Assembly: GCA_017626655.1 (NCBI GenBank)
Contig: JAGAIH010000399.1
Coordinates: 1-23,918, forward strand
DNA from: Clostridia bacterium
GTDB taxonomy: Bacteria; Bacillota_A; Clostridia; Oscillospirales; CAG-272
Direction: 5' to 3'
DNA: 23,918 bases
In this document: positions 23,776 through 23,918 of the stretch, piece after piece
Position numbering within the stretch: position 1 is the first letter of the stretch
How the letters are laid out: each line of letters opens with the position of its first letter
Notes under the pieces: model-generated
The model's database searches: none
Told to the model about the DNA's origin: nothing
What the model saw: only the letters and a program-made list of their open reading frames with translations
Position numbers and translations under genes: made by a program

Positions 23776-23918
23776 TCAGAAAATGATCTCGCTGTAGTCC
23801 AGATTGACGTCGCTGACGGTACCCACGGTACGGACGTTGAAGGTGTAGGTAATGCCGGTCACCTTCTCGGTGAGGGTCACGGTGACATAAGGCTCCATAT
23901 CGTCGATGTAGCCATCAA
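23776..23918 (-). CDS. C-terminal part of a paralogous Ig-like protein (5' end outside the window)
   Basis: Only the last 47 residues are present, ending in a TGA at 23776-23778. They read GYIDDMEPYVTVTLTEKVTG and then TFNVRTVGTVSDVNLDYSEI. The downstream lipoprotein ends GYTDDKLPFVTVTVTEKNSG and then TIHVRTVSAVQSVSLSRSRM, so the two are clear paralogues in tandem. The full protein is probably also a lipid-anchored Ig-like protein, but its N-terminus cannot be seen. Confidence 0.85.
   Translation of the reverse strand, partial: DGYIDDMEPYVTVTLTEKVTGITYTFNVRTVGTVSDVNLDYSEIIF

Larger units (their letters stand above)
16740..23918 (-). mobile_element. Putative inovirus-like replication, assembly and surface module (continues beyond right edge)
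   Basis: Eight - strand genes with overlaps or gaps of at most about 60 bases encode, in transcription order, two Ig-like paralogues, a single-pass membrane protein, a 675-residue secreted and C-terminally anchored protein, 59- and 89-residue membrane proteins, a membrane ATPase with Zot-like motifs, and an HUH Rep. Filamentous phages combine just these kinds of protein. No integrase, phage integration site or named coat protein is visible, so the assignment rests on architecture and motifs. Confidence 0.5.

Noticed and set aside
1..23918. CRISPR array, tRNA or rRNA
   Set aside because: No regularly spaced repeats and no tRNA- or rRNA-like sequence were noticed on either strand by eye.

Overview
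The window looks like part of a mobile element from an uncultured gut-type Clostridia (Oscillospiraceae or a neighbouring family). The grounds are strong AGGAGG-type ribosome binding sites, a mid-range base composition (not computed), ArdA/PcfK/PcfJ-type genes of the kind found on Firmicutes conjugative elements, a WYL regulator, and a Gly-Cys tail on a surface protein that is common in Clostridia. No rRNA, tRNA or CRISPR array was seen.

Left part (1-5835, + strand): a dense run of small, often overlapping genes with strong Shine-Dalgarno sites. It includes an ArdA-type antirestriction gene, a PcfK/AcrIIA9-like gene and a PcfJ-like gene among ten small proteins of unknown function. Two intrinsic terminators divide it (3069-3096 and 5805-5831). 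A convergent WYL regulator gene follows on the - strand. The content resembles an anti-defence or leading region of a plasmid or integrative element.

Middle part (6820-16713): a hairpin-rich non-coding stretch and a decayed IS66-like transposase, followed by a carbohydrate cassette. The cassette is four - strand genes: a sialate-O-acetylesterase-like SGNH hydrolase, a secreted wall- or membrane-attached GH71/GH99-like protein with a CBM9-like domain, a cytoplasmic glycosidase-like protein, and a DMT/EamA permease. A LacI regulator is transcribed divergently from them across a promoter/operator region. This reads as glycan-use cargo inserted into the mobile backbone.

Right part (16740-23918, - strand, running off the right edge): a tight operon of two paralogous Ig-like secreted proteins, a single-pass membrane protein, a large secreted and membrane-anchored protein, two very small membrane proteins, a membrane-linked P-loop ATPase with Zot-like motifs, and a rolling-circle (HUH) replication protein. 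The layout of Rep, membrane ATPase, tiny membrane proteins and a large exposed anchored protein recalls filamentous phages (inoviruses) and is the most interesting part of the window.

Three genes (ardA, a 98-residue unknown, and rep) are each broken by an apparent loss of one base at a short G/C run. The common pattern suggests consensus sequencing errors as much as real decay.
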